Counted from the first letter of the stretch, positions 16,098 to 27,233 are shown. The stretch: DNA of 64,000 nt from Nocardia gamkensis NBRC 108242 (GCF_001612985.1 NZ_BDBM01000004.1:1-64000); one strand, 5' to 3'. A program made the numbers and translations. Notes: generated by a model not told the origin, from the sequence alone.

Positions 16098-19058
16098 TTA
16101 CTGCGTGCTGCCGGGCGGGTCGCAGACCTTCCATCCGTCGTCGGTGCGTTGCAGGTCGAAGGTGCGCGCGGACCGCTTCGCCGGGTCGGCTTCGGTGTAC
16201 ACCGTCGCCTGCGCGATGGCGGTGGCGTCGGTGATGCGGATGGCGTCGATGCTGTCCACCACCGGAATGTTCTTCCGCTCCATCGATAGCTTGTGCACAC
16301 CGGCGAACTGGTCGCTCGGGATGCTCTGATAGAAGTCGTGCAGTGGACCGCACGTCGTGGAGCGAAGCGCCTCCAGGTCGCCGGTCTTCAGCGCCTCGGT
16401 GTAGCTGGTGATCGCGCTGCGCACCTGAGCCTCGGGGGAGTCGTCGCCGGACATCGTGACCAGCGACACGATCACCGCCACTAGCGCGACCACCAGCACG
16501 ACCGCCCCGCCCGCGATGAGCAGCAAGCGGTTGTTCCGGGCGGGCTTGGTGGCGGACGCCCCGGCGCCTTGCGCGGCCGGGGGGATCCGCTGCGGCGGCG
16601 CGACGGGCCGGGTGTGCGGCGCGCGCGGGCCCGTCATCGACTGAGCGGGCACGGTCTGCTGGACGTCCGCGGGTGACGGGGCGGTCGCCACCTGTCGCGG
16701 CCTGCCCTGTGGGCGCTGCGGCGACGGGCGCGTCTCCTCCACTCCCGGGCCGTGCTGCGGCGGCGCGGACGGGCCGTGCGGGCCGGGCTGCTTCGGACCG
16801 GACGCCGGGCGCGGCGTGCTCGGGGGCTTCGTGATCGGGACCGGCCCCGCCGGTGACGCGACCACACGATCGGTCCCCGGCCTGCCGCCGTCAGCCGGGC
16901 GCTGGATGGGGAGCGCGACGGTTTTCGCGTCGTCTACGCCGATCACCGGCATCGCCATCGTGACGTCATCCGAACCGGGCGGGTTCTTCTGATCATCACC
17001 CGATGTGGACTCGTCGGCCGTCTGCGCGGCGGGAGTCGCCGGGCCGGCCGGAGGCTGCGGCCTGCGCATCACAACGGTCGCGCCTTCAGTGCCCTGCGGG
17101 ATCGAGCCGGTCTTCGCCTCGGGGCCGGTGGAGTCACTCGCCGCGGTCTCGGGCGAGGCCCCTCGGGCGGGTTTCTCCGTGGCGGCCTGTCCGGATTCGG
17201 GCGCCGCTGTGCCCTGCTGCGATTGCGCCGCAGCGTCTTTGGAAGCCGACTCCCCGGCGGGGGCCGTGCCCGGCGCGGAACCGCGCGTCGGACCGGACGG
17301 CGTCTGGTCCCGTTTGATCACCACGGTGCGCGCTTCGGCCGACTGGTTCGGTGCGGAACCGGACTTCGACGCGCCACCGGGCTCCGATTGCCTCGGGGCG
17401 GCCGTCCGATCGATCGCGGTCGTCTCCGCATCGGCTCCTTGCGTCGGAGCCGAGGCAGACGCGCCCGTGCCGGAGCGCGCTGGTTCGCCCCCGTCCTTCA
17501 CCGGGACGTTCGCCCGGCCGGGACCCGCCGGTCCGGAAGGTGATGTGCCCTTGGTGCCGGGTGCGCTCGAAATAGCCGACCCGGCGGAGGCCGGGGCGTT
17601 GTGGCCGCTGGACTGGGAAGTAGGCGGTTGCGCGGGGCGCTGGCCCGCTGGGGTGTTCGCCCGGCCGGGACCTGCTGGGCCGGAAGGTGTCGTGCCCTTG
17701 GTGCCGGGTGCGCTCGAAGTGGCCGACCCGGCGGCGGACGGCGCGTTTTGGCCGCTGGATTGGGCGGTAGGCGGTTGCGCGGGGCGCTGGCCCGCTGGGG
17801 TGTTCGCCCGGCCGGGTCCCGATGGGCCGGATGGTGCTGGGCCGGGGGCGTTGGATGCGGGCGGTGTGTTCTGGTTGCCCTGGATGGGCGGTTGCGAAGG
17901 TCGTTGCGCCGCCGGGGTGTTCGCCCGGCCGGGACCTGCTGGGCCGGAAGGTGCTGTGCCCGGGGTGCTGGGCGCGCTCGAAGTGGCCGACCCGGCGGCG
18001 GGCGGGGCGTTGTGGCCGCTGGACTGGGAAGTAGGCGGTTGCGCGGGGCGTTGGCCCGCTGGGGTGTTCGCCCGGCCGGGACCCGATGGGCTGGATGGTG
18101 CTGTGCCGGGGGTGCCGGATGCGGGCGGTGTGTTCTGGTTGCCCTGGACAGGAGGTCGCGTGGGGCGCTGGCCCGCGCCGGGACCTGCCGGTCCGGAAGG
18201 TGCGGTGCTCTTGATTCCGGGCGCGGATGCGGGCGGGGTGTTCTGGCCGCTGGACTGTGCGGCAGATGGTTGCGCTGATCGTTGGCCCGCCGCGGAAGTT
18301 TGGGAAGCGGGTGCGTTCGGTTTACCGGTGCCGCTCGGTGCCGCGCCGGGTGTACCGCCCGCGGGCCTCGGCGCTGAACCCGGGGACGGAGCGTTCGACT
18401 CGGCGGCGGGGCCGGAGGCAGGGCCGCCCTTGGCGCTCGTGCCACCGGGCGCGGGTGCGTTTGATCCGGCTGCCGAGGAGTTCGAGGGAGCAGGTCGGGA
18501 GGCAGAACCAGTTCGGTTGTCCGGTGTCGGGGGCTTCGCGCCGCCGGATGGACCGGGCTGCTGCGTGGAGCCCGCGCCCCGCGCGGGGCCGCCCGCCGCC
18601 GCGGAGGTGCTCGAAGTCGTGGCGGACGACGGTGCGTCAGCACCAGCCGCGGGACCATTCGCCGGTTTCCCACCTGGCGTGTTCGAAGCGGGGGCCGGTG
18701 AGTTCGGAGTGCTTGCGGGGCTGTTCGCCGGTTTCGCGCCCGCCGTGTTCGACGTCGCGTCGGTGTTCCTCGACGAGGCCGGACCGCTGCCCGGGTTGGC
18801 GGGTGCTTGTCCGGGGTCTCCGGCTCGCGGCGCGCTGGGGGCCGGACCGCGGTTGCCCGTGTCCGCGCCGGAAGGGGATCGGTCCGTACCCGACGGCGAG
18901 GCATTCGGCCGCTGTCCCTTGGCGATGCGCTCGGTGGGCGCAGCCGACGCGTCCGGGTTACGTTCCGCAGCGGCACCGGGGCGTGCGTCGGCTCCGGCGG
19001 CGTCGGCCGGTTCGGCGCTGTCCCGCGCCGGATTCTTCTCGTCGTTCGGGTCGGACAC
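16098..19058 (-). CDS. Giant disordered Rv0361-like membrane protein
   Basis: This 986-residue protein has a cytosolic N-terminal region of about 840 residues made almost only of P, S, G, A, T, N and Q. Tandem repeats occupy about residues 257-518. One transmembrane helix (about 844-869) follows, then a compact external domain (about 872-986: SPEAQVRSAITSYTEALKTG to DGWKVCDPPG) with two Cys. The C-terminal part matches Rv0361-family proteins, which are only about 275 residues in M. tuberculosis. GTG 19058 has GAGGGG five bases upstream; GTG 19064 would overlap it. Function is unknown; position beside DUF3151 is conserved. Confidence 0.85.
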   Translation of the reverse strand: MSDPNDEKNPARDSAEPADAAGADARPGAAAERNPDASAAPTERIAKGQRPNASPSGTDRSPSGADTGNRGPAPSAPRAGDPGQAPANPGSGPASSRNTDATSNTAGAKPANSPASTPNSPAPASNTPGGKPANGPAAGADAPSSATTSSTSAAAGGPARGAGSTQQPGPSGGAKPPTPDNRTGSASRPAPSNSSAAGSNAPAPGGTSAKGGPASGPAAESNAPSPGSAPRPAGGTPGAAPSGTGKPNAPASQTSAAGQRSAQPSAAQSSGQNTPPASAPGIKSTAPSGPAGPGAGQRPTRPPVQGNQNTPPASGTPGTAPSSPSGPGRANTPAGQRPAQPPTSQSSGHNAPPAAGSATSSAPSTPGTAPSGPAGPGRANTPAAQRPSQPPIQGNQNTPPASNAPGPAPSGPSGPGRANTPAGQRPAQPPTAQSSGQNAPSAAGSATSSAPGTKGTTPSGPAGPGRANTPAGQRPAQPPTSQSSGHNAPASAGSAISSAPGTKGTSPSGPAGPGRANVPVKDGGEPARSGTGASASAPTQGADAETTAIDRTAAPRQSEPGGASKSGSAPNQSAEARTVVIKRDQTPSGPTRGSAPGTAPAGESASKDAAAQSQQGTAAPESGQAATEKPARGASPETAASDSTGPEAKTGSIPQGTEGATVVMRRPQPPAGPATPAAQTADESTSGDDQKNPPGSDDVTMAMPVIGVDDAKTVALPIQRPADGGRPGTDRVVASPAGPVPITKPPSTPRPASGPKQPGPHGPSAPPQHGPGVEETRPSPQRPQGRPRQVATAPSPADVQQTVPAQSMTGPRAPHTRPVAPPQRIPPAAQGAGASATKPARNNRLLLIAGGAVVLVVALVAVIVSLVTMSGDDSPEAQVRSAITSYTEALKTGDLEALRSTTCGPLHDFYQSIPSDQFAGVHKLSMERKNIPVVDSIDAIRITDATAIAQATVYTEADPAKRSARTFDLQRTDDGWKVCDPPGSTQ
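17505..18290 (-). repeat. In-frame tandem repeats coding for PSG-rich units
   Basis: About six imperfect units encode variants of GPGRANTPAGQRPAQPP. They are followed alternately by a long spacer (SQSSGHNAPPAAGSATSSAP type) and a short one (QGNQNTPPASNAPG type), giving units of roughly 35-45 codons. DNA identity between units is high, as in recently expanded, recombination-prone sequence. Copy number probably varies between strains. Confidence 0.8.
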
Positions 19059-19248
19059 GCACACCCCTCGTCAAAGCGGAACTGTTTGAACTCGACGGCC
19101 AGCCTAATGGTCGCGGCCCGACGAGGTCCGGCATCAGCCCACGTCCAGCCGAACGAACGCCGAGCCGCCCGAGGTTCGTCCTCGGACCTGCGCCCGGCGG
19201 GCGAAGCCGCCTGTCGAGCAAACCGTCGTGCCGTGCACAATGAACCGC

Positions 19249-19692
19249 ATGACCTCGTTCGGTGACCTGCTCGGACCGCAACCGGTACTGCTACCCGAAA
19301 TCCCCGACGCCGAGGACGCGCTGCTCGACAACGCCGACCCGGTGCGGGTCGCGGCCGAGCACCCGGCCGCCTCGATCGCCTGGGCGTACCTCGCCGAGGC
19401 GGCGCTGAGCCGTGGCGAAGCCCAGGACGAGGCGATCAATCACGACATCGTCGCCGCGTACGCGTTCGCCCGCACCGGCTACCACCGCGGCCTGGACCTG
19501 CTGCGCCGCAACGGCTGGAAGGGCTTCGGTCCCGTGCCGTGGAGCCACGAGCCCAATCGGGGCTTCCTGCGCAGCGTCGGCGCGCTGGCCCGGGCCGCCA
19601 AGCTGATCGGCGAGACCGACGAGTACGCCCGCTGCCTCGATCTGCTGGAAGACTGCGACCCTCGGGCGGCCGCGGAGCTCGGCCTCGACTGA
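19249..19692 (+). CDS. DUF3151 protein (Rv0360c-like)
   Basis: This 147-residue soluble protein starts MTSFGDLLGPQP and contains AYAFARTGYHRGLDLLRRNGWKGFGPVPW, both characteristic of DUF3151. The function is unknown, but the gene is conserved across mycolate actinomycetes at this place. ATG 19249 is used; CACAAT seven bases upstream is close to a leaderless -10. The next gene follows after six bases. Confidence 0.88.
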   Translation: MTSFGDLLGPQPVLLPEIPDAEDALLDNADPVRVAAEHPAASIAWAYLAEAALSRGEAQDEAINHDIVAAYAFARTGYHRGLDLLRRNGWKGFGPVPWSHEPNRGFLRSVGALARAAKLIGETDEYARCLDLLEDCDPRAAAELGLD

Positions 19693-19698
19693 GTCGTA

Positions 19699-20901
19699 GT
19701 GATCGGAGTACCGCGTAGCGATTCGAGCAGGGGTGGCGGCCGGGCGAGGGGCGCGTTCGACCCGATGTCCCGGGTCGGCGTGGCCCGCGCGAACAGCATG
19801 GCGAGGCTGCGCACCTCCTGGTCGCGGCTGCGCCGGTCGGTGCTGCCGATCATCCAGTGTTCGGTCGGCGCCGCGCTGGCCTGGTTCCTCGCCCATCACG
19901 TGATCGGTCACGCGCTGCCGTTCTTCGCGCCGACCGCCGCCGTGGTGTCTATGGGCATCTCCTTCGGCGCGCGGCTGCGTCGCTCGGTGGAACTGGTGGT
20001 CGGCGTCGCGGTCGGCATCGGCATCGGCGATCTGTTCATCTCCCGCGTCGGCACCGGCGTGTGGCAGATCGCGCTGGTGGTCGCGGTCGCCATGGCCGCG
20101 GCGGTGTTCCTGGACGGCGGTTCGGTCATCACCGTGCAGGCGGCCGGTTCCGCGGTGCTCGTCGCGACGTTGCTCCCGCCCTCGGCGGGCGGGGGCCTCT
20201 CCCGCATGATCGACGCCTTGGTGGGTGGTCTGGTCGGCGTGGTGGTGGTCGCCGCGATCCCGCTGCACCCGGTGCGCAGAGCGCGGACGCTCGCCGCGGA
20301 CATCCTCGCCGTGATGGGCAGATCGCTCAGCAGCTGCGCCGACGGACTGCTCGAACAGGATCCGGAGAAGCTGCACCACGCGCTGTCTGCGATGCGCGCC
20401 ACGCAGCCGCAGATCGACTCCTTGCGCGCCACCTTGGAAGGCGGCAGGGAGATCAGCCGGATCTCGCCGCTGTACTGGAACTCCCGTGACCGTCTCGAAC
20501 GCATCAGGGCCACCGCGGACCCGCTGGACAACGCGATCCGCAACACCCGAGTCCTGTTGCGGCGCTCGCTGACCCTGGTGCGCGACGACGAAATCCTCGA
20601 TCCCGGCTTGATCGACGAGGTGGAGCGCCTCGGCCAAGCCGTCGACGTAGTGCGCCGCATGATGCTGGCCGACCCCGGCGAGCAGCCCGACCGCGCCGAG
20701 GCGGCCCGGGTACTGCGCTCGGTCGCGAAAGGCGCGCGCCCGGAACTGGTAGCGGGCGCGGGGCTTTCGGCGCACGTCGTCTTCGCGCAGGTGCGTTCCA
20801 CGCTGGTAGACCTGATGGAGGTGTGCGGCGTGCAACGTATCTCGGCGATTGCTCTGCTGCCGCCGACGGTCGAAAATCCCTACGTGCGGCCCGAGGTCTG
20901 A
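19699..20901 (+). CDS. FUSC-family membrane protein (aromatic acid exporter-like)
   Basis: This 400-residue protein has an N-terminal block of about six transmembrane helices (about 45-190; FLAHHVIGHALPFFAPTAAV is typical of FUSC proteins) and a long, charged cytosolic helical C-terminal half. FUSC proteins are proposed exporters of aromatic acids or fusaric acid; the substrate is unknown. The start is uncertain: GTG 19699, ATG 19765 and ATG 19798 are all possible. It follows the DUF3151 gene closely and probably shares its transcript. Confidence 0.8.
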   Translation: MIGVPRSDSSRGGGRARGAFDPMSRVGVARANSMARLRTSWSRLRRSVLPIIQCSVGAALAWFLAHHVIGHALPFFAPTAAVVSMGISFGARLRRSVELVVGVAVGIGIGDLFISRVGTGVWQIALVVAVAMAAAVFLDGGSVITVQAAGSAVLVATLLPPSAGGGLSRMIDALVGGLVGVVVVAAIPLHPVRRARTLAADILAVMGRSLSSCADGLLEQDPEKLHHALSAMRATQPQIDSLRATLEGGREISRISPLYWNSRDRLERIRATADPLDNAIRNTRVLLRRSLTLVRDDEILDPGLIDEVERLGQAVDVVRRMMLADPGEQPDRAEAARVLRSVAKGARPELVAGAGLSAHVVFAQVRSTLVDLMEVCGVQRISAIALLPPTVENPYVRPEV

Positions 20902-20984
20902 ACCCGTACTACTCAGCGGTATTCGGACATTAGTGCCGGGCACCGTGCTCCGCGTCCGGCGCGGCGCGGCGAGAGTTCGATCTT

Positions 20985-21002
20985 CGAGTAGTCCGCTACT
21001 CG
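20985..21002. terminator. Hairpin downstream of FUSC gene
   Basis: CGAGTAG-TCCG-CTACTCG is a perfect 7-bp stem with a 4-base loop, about 85 bases after the FUSC stop. There is no U tract. Confidence 0.45.
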
Positions 21003-21091
21003 CGTTCTGTGCGTTGTCCCGCCGTAGCTTTGCGATGTGACCGCGAGTCGAGGGGTATCGCGGTCGACCGCTTCGCACGTGGACGAAAGGA

Positions 21092-21123
21092 CCTCTCGGC
21101 CAAGGGGTGTGATGGCCGAGAGG
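21092..21123. terminator. Bidirectional hairpin between FUSC and protease genes
   Basis: An 11-bp perfect stem (CCTCTCGGCCA/TGGCCGAGAGG) with a 10-base loop lies between two convergent genes. It lacks a U run, as is common for actinobacterial terminators. Confidence 0.7.
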
Positions 21124-21222
21124 CGGGGCGGATCGAAAGCGGGCGAAGAAGCGGGGCCGTCCGGCCGACCTGACCGGGCGGCCCTGCGCCGCACCGGCGT
21201 CGCCGAGCGGGCGCGCCGGCGA

Positions 21223-22005
21223 TCAGGTCCAGAATCGCGTCAGGTAGCCGCCGTAGCGCGACCAATTCGACGGGACGCCGGACAGTTCGAACAGCGCGTA
21301 CACCGCGTCGAAGAACACCTGGTTGATGGCGGGGGTGAACAGCAGCGCGAACAGGATCAGCATGCCGAACGGCTTGAACTGATCGAGCGAGCGTCTGGTC
21401 TGGTAGCTCAGCGACGGCTCGACGATGCCGTAGCCGTCCAGTCCGGGCAGCGGTATCAGGTTCAGCAGCGCCGCCGTGATCTGCAAGAAGGCAAGGAAAC
21501 TCACGCCGAACCAGAACGCGGGATGGCTGCTGGAGCTGCCCCAGATCCGCACGGTCACCAGGAGCAGCACCGCGCACAGCGCGTTCACGGCGGGCCCGGC
21601 GCCGCTGATGATCCGCTGCGTGCGCGGCGCGACATTGTGCGTGTGCACGTACACCGCGCCGCCCGGCAAGCCGATCCCGCCGAGCGCGATGAACACGATC
21701 GGCAGCACGATCGACAGCAGGGGATGGCTGTACTTCAGCGGATTGAGCGTCAGATAGCCGCGCAACTCGACCTCGCGGTCACCCGCGCGCCAAGCGGTGT
21801 AGGCGTGCGCGAACTCGTGCAGGCACAGCGATACCACCCAGCCGGACACCACGAAGACGAAGACACCGGCCTTGGCTCTGGTCGAGTCGAGTGCGGCATC
21901 CCAGGCCAGCGCGCCGCCCACCGCGGTCATGGCGATCACGAGCAGGAACACCGGGCTCGGCCGGACCGCGCGCGACCTGCGGCCGATCGGGAACGGGGCG
22001 TTCAT
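21223..22005 (-). CDS. Site-2 protease family (M50) membrane protein
   Basis: This 260-residue polytopic protein has the zinc motif HEFAH (63-67) in a transmembrane helix and the second-site motif NLIPLPGLDG (182-191, ligand Asp190). It should cut transmembrane segments of unknown substrates. It resembles Rv0359. The ATG overlaps the stop of the upstream Rv0358-like gene (ATGA), so the two are translationally coupled. Confidence 0.92.
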   Translation of the reverse strand: MNAPFPIGRRSRAVRPSPVFLLVIAMTAVGGALAWDAALDSTRAKAGVFVFVVSGWVVSLCLHEFAHAYTAWRAGDREVELRGYLTLNPLKYSHPLLSIVLPIVFIALGGIGLPGGAVYVHTHNVAPRTQRIISGAGPAVNALCAVLLLVTVRIWGSSSSHPAFWFGVSFLAFLQITAALLNLIPLPGLDGYGIVEPSLSYQTRRSLDQFKPFGMLILFALLFTPAINQVFFDAVYALFELSGVPSNWSRYGGYLTRFWT

Positions 22006-22673
22006 CGCACCAGCAGCCAGGATTCGTGGTGGCGGTAGAAAGTCGAGCGCGGCACCGGGCGATCGGCGCGGACGCCGTCCCTGGTCACGATCGCGCCGGG
22101 CGTGCCGAGCTGTGCGGCTCGCCCCTCCACCCACCGCCGCTTGCGGAAGCGTTTGCGCACGGTGGCCCGCACACCGGGTGGTTCGAGGCACGGCGAGACG
22201 AGCATGGCGGTCACCCGTCCGGAGAACAGCAGCGTGTCGTCGACATAGGCTTCGCCCTCCAGTTTCTCGCCGCCGATGCCCGCGATCACCGCTCGGCCCA
22301 CGAGCACCTTGCCGGTGTCGTCGCGAACCAGCGGCGTCTCGACCGCGCGGCCGTCGATGGCGCGTTTGGCGGCGGCGTTGCCGGTGCCGGTCTGGTAGGC
22401 ACGGGAACCGTAGGTCTTCTCGACCGGCACGTATCCGATCTCCACGTGCAAGCGCTCGGTGCGCATCAGATGGGTGAGCACCGCGGCCAGCGCGGGGTCC
22501 TCACCGAGCACGATCAGCCGCGGGAGGCTGTCGGCGGCCAGCACGGGAAGCAGCTCATCGATCACCGCGGTATCGGGGACGGCGGCCGTCTGGGTGGTCG
22601 GCAGCGCCGCGAGCGCGATGGGTACGGGGGCGCCGTCGCAGCGGAGAACATGGGTACTCAAGCTGCCGTACAC
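22002..22673 (-). CDS. Rv0358-like conserved protein
   Basis: This protein of about 223 residues is coupled by a 4-base overlap to the site-2 protease gene, as Rv0358 is near Rv0359. The body begins HVLRCDGAPVPIALAALP; a central LIVLGEDPALAAVLTHLM helix and RLHVEIGYVPVEKTYGS follow, and it ends RSTFYRHHESWLLVR. No catalytic motif is recognised, and its function is unknown. The start is uncertain: GTG 22673 directly abuts a GAGGAGG, while TTG 22661 is 12 bases from it. A link to the protease is inferred from the overlap. Confidence 0.75.
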   Translation of the reverse strand: MYGSLSTHVLRCDGAPVPIALAALPTTQTAAVPDTAVIDELLPVLAADSLPRLIVLGEDPALAAVLTHLMRTERLHVEIGYVPVEKTYGSRAYQTGTGNAAAKRAIDGRAVETPLVRDDTGKVLVGRAVIAGIGGEKLEGEAYVDDTLLFSGRVTAMLVSPCLEPPGVRATVRKRFRKRRWVEGRAAQLGTPGAIVTRDGVRADRPVPRSTFYRHHESWLLVR

Positions 22674-22896
22674 CCTCCTCGGTTCGAGCCGACACCGTCG
22701 GGCCCCTCGCATTGCGGCCGAACCAAGCTGCGGCTCGCCCGTGCACGCCGCGCTTCCGCTCGGCGTGCCGTGCAACCATAGCCCTGCCCGGCCGTGACCA
22801 CACGGGTGTCGAGCCTACGACGAGATCCGCTTCGATGCCGCCGCGGACGGGTCGGCTAGACTGTCCTTCCGGCCACCGCCTCAGTACGGCAGGTAG

Positions 22897-24231
<1,335 letters not shown>

Positions 24232-24240
24232 AACCTGTTC

Positions 24241-24267
24241 GAATTCCGCGTGGTCCAGCGGAAATTC
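24241..24267 (+). terminator. purA terminator hairpin
   Basis: GAATTCCGC pairs with GCGGAAATTC (one bulged A) around an 8-base loop, starting 9 bases after the purA stop. Confidence 0.5.
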
Positions 24268-24347
24268 GGCGAGATCACCAGAAATTCACCCCATCTATCG
24301 TGGTCGCTCGGCTTCGATCATGATCGGTGAAGAACTACAGTTAGAGC

Positions 24348-26952
24348 ATGGCTCGGAATTGGCCGATGATCGAGCGCGAAAGCGAATTCGAGGCGATCCG
24401 CGCGGCGCTGACCGGTTCGGAGCACGTCGGTGTGGTGCTGACCGGCGACGCGGGGGTGGGCAAGACCACCCTGGCCAGGCATGCCACATCCGCGATCGGC
24501 GGCAATGTTCGCTGGGTGGCGGGCACCGAATCGGCGCGCAGCATCCCCCTGGGGGTCTTCGCGCACATGGTGGGCGTCTATACGGCGCACGATCCGGTCA
24601 CCTTCATGTCGGCGGCGCGCGAGGCGTTGCTCGCCGACGGGGACACCGTGATCGGCGTGGACGACGCGCATCTGCTCGATCAACTCTCCGCCACCCTGCT
24701 GCTCCAGCTGGCCATCGACAAAGCCGCGCACATCGTGGTGACCGTGCGCAGCGGCGTTCCGGTGCCGGACGCGGTCACCTCGCTGTGGAAAGACGGTCAC
24801 CTGACGCGCATCGACCTGCGTCCGTTCACCCAGCGCCAGAGCGTCGAGCTGGTGGAGTCGATGCTCGGCGGGCAGCTCGAGGGGTTCACCGCCAATCTGA
24901 TGTGGGAGTCCTCCGCCGGAAACGCGCTGTTCCTGCGGCATCTGGTCGAGGGCGCGCTGGAGGCGGGCACGCTGCGCCAGGTCAACGGGGTGTGGCAGTT
25001 ACGCGGTCGAGCCGCGGTGACCTCGGAGCTGGCCGCGCTGCTGGAGGATCGGGTCGAGCAACTGCCCGAGCCGGTGCTGCGGGTGCTGGAACTGCTGACC
25101 TTCTGTGAGCCGATCGATCTCGACGTCCTCGCCGAATTGGCGGGCGAGGACGCGGTGGAAGCCGCCGAAACGCGCGGGGTGATCCGGGTCGTGGAGAATT
25201 CCCGGGATCTGATGGTCCGCTACAACCACCCGCTGTTCGGCGAGGTGATCCGGCGCAGGCTGGGCATCGCCTCGGCGCGACGGCTGCGCGGCAGGTTGTA
25301 TTCGTCGCTGAAGGAGCGCCGGATCAATTCCGCCGCCGACCGCATCCGGCTGGCCGAATTGGCGCTGGACAGTGACAAATCCGCGGATCTGGAATTGTTC
25401 GAGGCGGCCGCGGCCGACGCGATCGGGTTGGCGAATCTGCCGCTGGGCGAGCGCTTCGCCCGCGCCGCGGTGGAGCGGCGCGGCGGTGTGGAGGCCGCCG
25501 ACCTGCTGGCGCGCGCCCTGCTCTGGCAGGGACATCGGATCGAGGCCGAGCGAACCCTGGCCAGCTTCGACCCCGACCAGCTCGACGAGGTGCAGCTGGC
25601 ACGCTGGGGCAGCACCCGGGTGGCGAACCTGTTGTGGGCCATGGGCGATGCCGATCGCGCCGACGAGGTGCTGAAGCTGGTGCGCGGGAAGGTGCGGCAC
25701 CCGAAGATCGCGGCCATCTTCACCGGGCTGGCCTCCGCGAGCCTGGTCAACGAGAACCGGGTCGACGACGCGATCGCCGAGGCGGAAACGGTGATTTCCG
25801 CCGACGGCGCGCCGCCGTGGGCGGTGTGGTGGGCGGCGTTCGGCGGCGGCCTGGCGCTGGCGTTGATGGGCAGGGGGGAAGAGGCCAGGCAGTACGCGGC
25901 CCGTGGGCACGAGGTGGAAGAGCACATCGACGGGCTCAACCGCTTCATGTCCACGCACGCCGAGGTGCTCGCCCTGACCTTCACCGGCGATCTGGACGCC
26001 GCGCGACGCCGCGCCGGGTCGTTCGTCGGCTACTCCTCGCCGGGACAGTATCTGGCCTGGGGTATGTCGAAGATCCTGCAGGGCACCGTCGATGTGGCGC
26101 AGGGGCGGTTCCTGGACGGCATCGACAATCTGGAACAGGCGCTGGCCGCACTGGCCGCGGAGGGCGCCGCCGCGTGGATGTTCCCCGCGCGAATTCGTCT
26201 GGCGGAGGCGTACTCGGCGCTCGGGCGCGCCGCCGAGGCCGCCGAGTCGATCGCGCACGCGACCGCCCGGGGCGGAAGGCACAGCGCGGTGTACGAACCG
26301 CAGCTGGAACTGGCCCGCGCTTGGCTGGCCGCCGCCGAAGGAACCGTGACCCCGGCCATCCGGATCGCGGTGGGCGCCGCCGACGCGGCCGCACACTCGC
26401 ATCAGCACGCGATCGAGGCCATGGCACTGCACGCCGCGGCCCGCTTCGGCGACCATTCGGTGTCCGGACGACTGGCGGAGCTGGCCGTCCGGGTGGAAGG
26501 GCGGCTGGTGCAGACGCAGGCGCGGCACGCGGTGGCGCTCGCCGCCCACGACGGACCCGGGCTGGACGCGGCGGCAGCCGAATTCGAGCGTCTCGGCGTG
26601 CTGCTGTCGGCCGCCGACGCCGCGGCGCAGGCCGCGTCGGCCCATGAGCGTTCCGGGGATCGGCGCAGGTTGCTGGAGTCCGCCGCCATGGCCAACGCTG
26701 GCCGCCGCCTGCGGCGGAGCGAGCACCCCGGCGCTGCGGCAGGCGGCGCAGCCCTTGCCCTTGACCGCGCGGGAACGCGAGATCGCGAACCTCGTCGCCG
26801 CGGGTCTGTCCAACCGGCAGATCGCCGACCGGCTCACGGTATCGGTGCGCACCGTGGAGGGCCACCTCTACCGTGCCTGCATCAAGATGGACGTCACCGA
26901 TCGCGAGTCCCTCGGGGCGTTGATGCGCGGCGAGTCAGGGAGCGGAGGATGA
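24348..26952 (+). CDS. AAA/LuxR-family (LAL-type) regulator with apparent frameshift
   Basis: The first part encodes an ATPase regulator of about 780 residues with a Walker A motif GDAGVGKTT (33-41), Walker B-like VIGVDDAHLL and long TPR-like helices. The matching C-terminal LuxR HTH (LTAREREIANLVAAGLSNRQ and IADRLTVSVRTVEGHLYRAC) lies in a different frame. Switching from AAC (26694-26696) to CTG (26698), past G26697, restores one protein of about 868 residues ending at 26952. So one base too many or two too few occur near 26690-26700. This could be a sequencing error, a real mutation or, less likely, programmed slippage. In the unshifted frame the DNA-binding domain is lost. Confidence 0.75.
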
Positions 26953-27233
26953 CCTGGGGACCGGCCGCGGCGAGCTGCGCGCTGGCCGCCGGAATCGTCC
27001 TGGCCGCCGGGTGCTCGGACGGGCAACCGCAACCGGTCACCAGTTCGGCGCGCTCCTCGGCGACGGTGGCGCCGAAGACCGAGACGCCTCAGGAGCGCAA
27101 CGCCCGGATCCGGCAGAAGCTGATCGAACTCGGTTGCACGACGAACGCCTGTATCCAAACCTATTTCGGCTGCGAGGACGGCTACATCACCGGCGACGCC
27201 TGCGAATTCTTTCGCGCGCACCCGGTGCTGTAG
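26949..27233 (+). CDS. Small secreted lipoprotein
   Basis: This 94-residue protein has a signal peptide with lipobox LAAGC (Cys about 20), a Ser/Thr/Pro linker and a small C-terminal domain with four Cys (LGCTTNACIQTYFGCEDGYITGD, then CEFF), likely forming two disulfides. The function is unknown. Its ATG overlaps the LuxR stop (ATGA at 26949-26952), with AGCGGAGG upstream. That overlap is strong evidence that the regulator really ends here and that the continuous reading frame joining the two is artificial. Confidence 0.78.
   Translation: MTWGPAAASCALAAGIVLAAGCSDGQPQPVTSSARSSATVAPKTETPQERNARIRQKLIELGCTTNACIQTYFGCEDGYITGDACEFFRAHPVL

Larger units (their letters stand above)
20902..21222. other. 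Gene-free convergent intergenic region
   Basis: This gap between the FUSC and site-2 protease stops holds two perfect hairpins, at 20985-21002 and 21092-21123, and no convincing gene. Confidence 0.6.

Noticed and set aside
17005..19240. Very long open frames opposite and alongside the repeat-rich gene
   Set aside because: They are composition shadows of GC-rich repeat DNA; only the minus-strand frame has a membrane helix, a conserved domain and a ribosome site.
24348..27233. A single 961-residue protein spanning regulator and lipoprotein
   Set aside because: The LuxR HTH is in another frame and its stop overlaps the lipoprotein ATG; the continuous frame between is not protein-like.
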